DNA of 64,000 nucleotides from Lanius collurio. Taxonomy: Eukaryota > Chordata > Aves > Passeriformes > Laniidae. The position numbers and the translations under genes are program-made. Below are positions 60,131 to 64,000 of this stretch, one piece after another. Location of the stretch: the NCBI GenBank assembly GCA_020086605.1, contig JACBWW010000015.1:5522943-5586942 (forward strand), given 5' to 3'. The notes beneath the pieces are model-generated. The model did not search any database. It saw only the letters and a list, made by a program, of their open reading frames with translations, and was not told the origin of the DNA. How positions within the stretch are numbered: position 1 is the first letter of the stretch; each line of letters opens with the position of its first letter.

Positions 60131-63100
60131 TTCATTTGTCAGGTTAATGGACATTTGGAATTACCTTTGGCCTTCCCAGAAAGTAATAACACTTGAGGAT
60201 CTTTCTTGTATCTTTATAAGGTAGTCTAAATTTCAGTTATTTGTGTGTTCTGGTAAGTTGTTTTTGCCCATGATGAAGATCTTTTTTGAGTATAGCACCT
60301 ACTTAGAACTATAAATTCAATTCCTACTTACTAATCTTAGTACTGTATTTATACCTTGAATTTTCTCATGGATACTCTGAGAATTGGAAGTCTTTGTCAG
60401 GAGTCCAATTGGACATGTGGCCTGAGTGTCAAATGCCACATTTCAAAATTTGATGGCATATACTGGCCTGAGAGTCTGCTGTCAGAGGGTGCAACTTTCA
60501 GGCTCACTTGTCGTTACTGTCTCTATGGGATAAGGAGAGCTTAAAGTAGGTACTATTTTAATTTAATCCTGTGATACCTTGTTGCAAGCATCTTATGGAG
60601 AAGGTACTGTGTGCTGTCAGGCAGTCAGTAGTGGTGAGCAGGTAAAGGAGAGCGGGCAAAGCACCACAACCTGCTGGGAAGTCTCAGTACAGATGTTCTC
60701 ATGAGTTTGGACAATACTTGCATAAAAATCTCATTAATTTTCTCATAATTCCAGGTACAAAGAGCTACCAGAACAAAAGAGTAAAATTGTATTCTATTTT
60801 ATATATCTTTTAAATATAAATTTTGATTTAAAATCATAAGCAAAACCCAGACCATCTCCTAAAAGAAGCTCCTTTTTAAACATATGGCAGGCTGATGTTT
60901 TGTCTCCACTGCTTAACTAGAGTTTCAGCATCTGTACCTCTGGCCTGAAGGCCTTATCTTTTCCAGGAATGGTCTTGGGCCTATACCTGCTTTTATGTAG
61001 CTGGATTAAGATGAAACAGATGGCTGGTTGCAAAAGAGAAAATAAAACTGCATAGAAATATTCTAAATGCTCTGCTGCTTCTCATCTTATTTAACACAAG
61101 GTCATTTTGTGATTTTTTTTTCCTGTCCAAATCCTTGCTGAAGATAAAAATGTGCTGTGGGTTGTAAAACTCTTAATTCCCCACCCTTAATGGCCTGATG
61201 AAAGATTGAATAATCCTTATGCAAGTTAAAACATTAACATGAAGTCCACAGAGGCAGAAGGAAACCAGGAAAGCCTAAAAAAGAAAGATCAACAGCTTCT
61301 GATTAAACAACATGTTATTTTAATTCTGTCTTGATTTAGTGGATGAGTTCAAATGAGTGGATTTCGAATAAAATCTCTTCTACACAGTAGATGTAGCATG
61401 TTTCTGATGCAAGTCGATATTCAGAATAGAGTTTTGTCATCATGGGAAGCTGTTTACTAGTTTGGGGTGACCCAGCTTTTTTGATCCTTAAGGGATAGAG
61501 TTCTTACTTTTAATGAGCTTGAAGATCTTTATGCTTAACTGATTAGTTAGATTTTAAAAGTAGTAGTGAATGAATTTCTTAGCTTGAAAAATTATTTCTG
61601 CCCATGGCCCACAGTGTTTTCCCATTTAACCATGGTGGATGCAGAACTTTGTTGTCTCGTAGTGTTTCCATCTTTTCACTTTTCCTCAGATTGTCATCTC
61701 CTGCTTAAACCCTGGGTTTCCTGATCTGTTTTTGTTTTATATTAGTCAGATGGATTATTTTCATGCTAGATTTTCAGTTCAAAAGAAGAGTCAGTGGAAG
61801 ACTGATGAACCCAGTATTGCACTGAATAGAATAAAAGTTGTTTACCACATAATAATACTTACACATGTTTATCAGGTGGTGCTTGACATCTCATCCTCTA
61901 GGACCTCCTGATATATTCATCTGAGAATAATTTGCAGTCTGCAGTGTTCCACATTCTTGGTATTTTGTTTTGAAGACTGTAGTACTTTCATCAGCAGTTT
62001 TTGTTAGGGAGACTTCTACTCTCCCATGGGAAATGGAAAATGTGGCTAAATAAGGAACTTTCATTGTGGCTGATTTCAGTAGTTTTGGGGGGTTAGCTGA
62101 GTCTCAAATTTGAATTCTATACTTGAAATTGAAGATAGTAACTACTGATATCTTGCTCTGTAGTTCAGGGAATAAAGTTCCCCCTGAACTAGACGAAAAA
62201 ATTGGGGCTTATCTGACTTGCTCCAAATCAATCATGACTAGCCCTACTGAAACCAATGTGATAATGAGTGTTGAGTGTATGTCAAATTAAAATTAACAGT
62301 ATTTAGGACTGAGAATGATCGTTGTAATTTCTATAGACTAGTATTGTATCTTTTATTATCACATGGAGCATCACTGCAGTCTCCACAAAGACTTCCACAG
62401 GACCTCTATGCCTGGCTAAATTCTAGCAAAAATAATTTTGAGGAGTTGACAGAAGACCTTGTTCATAAGCCCTGTTCCAATCCACTAAAACCAAAGCTAT
62501 AAATAACCCACCTGTTCTCTGTCTGCCTGCCAGCATATTTGCTGACTTTCCTTTTTCTTAACTGGCATAATTTCTTGAAGGATATATGAATAATCAAGAC
62601 AAGGATTTTTTTAAAACAATTTTTCATAGCTAACATTTTAACTGTTTCAGACTTCCATGACTGTGCAAATTTGATAAAATTTCTCTCAAAAAGCAGATAA
62701 GTGGTGGTGCTGCTTCAAAATAAATAGTTTTGATTAGAAATAGAACAAGACCTGTCATCTAACAGCTATGGTTCCAGGAAGACCATACCAAAAGGGACTA
62801 AAACTCTCTTGATATAAATTCAAGATTAAGATTTAATACTTTATTTATTTTCTTTTGATCCTAGAAATTACAAAGTGAAGTTTGCAGAAAGCACATTAAG
62901 GGCCTGGATTGGTAGATTAAATGCCAGCCTTTAAAGGAGTCTCAAGGAAAAGATGAAAGGATGTCTTTCACACTTGTGAGACTGAGTTTGTAGCTTCATT
63001 GATCTAACACTTCTCTAGAATACAACTCTACTGTTTAGCAGAGAAAAAGATGTCACTTTTTCAGAGCCTATGGCAAATTTCCTAGTTTTTAAATATTTAT

Positions 63101-64000
63101 TCTACTTGAAGATCTGCTAGATGTTCTGGAGAAGGTATTTTGAAGGTTTTAAATGTTAAGAGAACTAATTATTACTTGGGATTTAATTTTTTGAAATCTA
63201 TTATGAGTTCTATGGCTTTCAGAGAAAACAATGAAATCAACAGATCCTGACTCAATTTATGCATAATAGCTGACATTGTGGTATGTCTGTATTATTCATA
63301 AAGAATTCAAATTAACTCAAGGAACATGTGATAGTTCCAGCATCTCTTGTAAACTCTAGGCTTAGTATGTGCGCTCTTGATTTTGACTTCCATGAATCCT
63401 TCATTTCTCTACATATTATAAATACTTCTTAATACCAATGTCTTAAAGCACTGAGGAAGTATAATGAAGGAAGGAAGACTAATTACTTCAGTTTGATGAG
63501 AAGATTTTTTCTTTAAGACAAGAAAAACATTAATTCTGACTTGTCAAGCATCACTTTTACAGTCACAATATTTTCATGATGTAAATATATTTCAGATGTT
63601 TCCTGGAAAGGAAATGGTTCTAAGGACCTTGGGAAATGTAATCCAGTCTTTCATTTTCAATATTTTGACCAAGTAGCTGTTTTTATTTCCAAATGAATTT
63701 CATGACTGTGTTTTAAATAATGAAGTTTCCTCTGGTGAGGCAGAGCTAGAGATGCTTCTGAATATCAGTAAAACTCCTGGGATGTTAGAAGACAGAGAGT
63801 GTAATCCCCCAGAATAGAAAGACAAGAGAATTTTATTGCAGTTACTAAATGGAAGCTCCTGCCCAAAGATGTGTTAAATTGCAATATATACTTTGGAGTT
63901 GGGAATGCTTGCTGGTATATAATTCTTTCAGGCATATCTGTACATTCAGTTGCTATAGGAACAAGACTTTAGATAGAATTAAGTAGAGAATAAATTGAGA
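60131..64000. other. spacer or intron, no gene confirmed
   Basis: AT-rich. A short exon-like segment at 62380-62502 (plus) follows a fair acceptor and ends at a stop codon; see findings. Nothing else was recognised to the window end. Confidence 0.4.

Noticed and set aside
59681..60196. 171-codon plus-strand ORF
   Set aside because: Its second half is a CR1 reverse-transcriptase fragment; the first half looks random.

Overview
The window is vertebrate, and the repeats make it avian. It has many CR1 LINE fragments with the bird-type 3' end (TTCCAACC...TGTGATTCT), several endogenous retroviral LTRs, AT-rich introns, and one intron-rich gene whose exons match WDR17. The species cannot be named from the sequence. 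There are no bacterial features, CRISPR arrays or operons, and I see no tRNA or rRNA gene.

From 1 to about 36.6 kb (minus strand) lies the 5' half of WDR17, a WD40-repeat protein. I traced 15 coding exons. Their splice phases chain without a break from a start codon at 26345 to 309, giving exactly 751 codons. The rest of the gene lies off the left edge. A leader exon with a strong donor (exon end 36565) sits in a CpG-rich promoter at about 36.24-36.86 kb. This promoter holds a full RFX X-box, a near X-box, an inverted CCAAT box, and a decamer repeat array that is G-rich on the WDR17 sense strand. The introns carry two LTRs and several CR1 copies, mostly antisense to WDR17.

From 36.6 to 45 kb is spacer. 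It contains an ERV-type LTR with about 3.9 copies of a 41-bp repeat (37.4-37.9 kb), a minus-strand CR1 (39.1 kb), and a plus-strand exon-like ORF at 40940-41170 that could be the start exon of an unrecognised gene divergent from WDR17.

At 45.08-45.97 kb a second GC-rich promoter-like block on the plus strand carries three CRE-type sites and a TATA box. In human the gene head-to-head with WDR17 is GPM6A, so this may be a distal GPM6A promoter. No GPM6A coding exon was found.

From 46 to 64 kb there is mostly non-coding AT-rich DNA with CR1 copies at 47.9, 53.3-56.1 (split by an LTR) and 59.9 kb. No complete gene is visible there.
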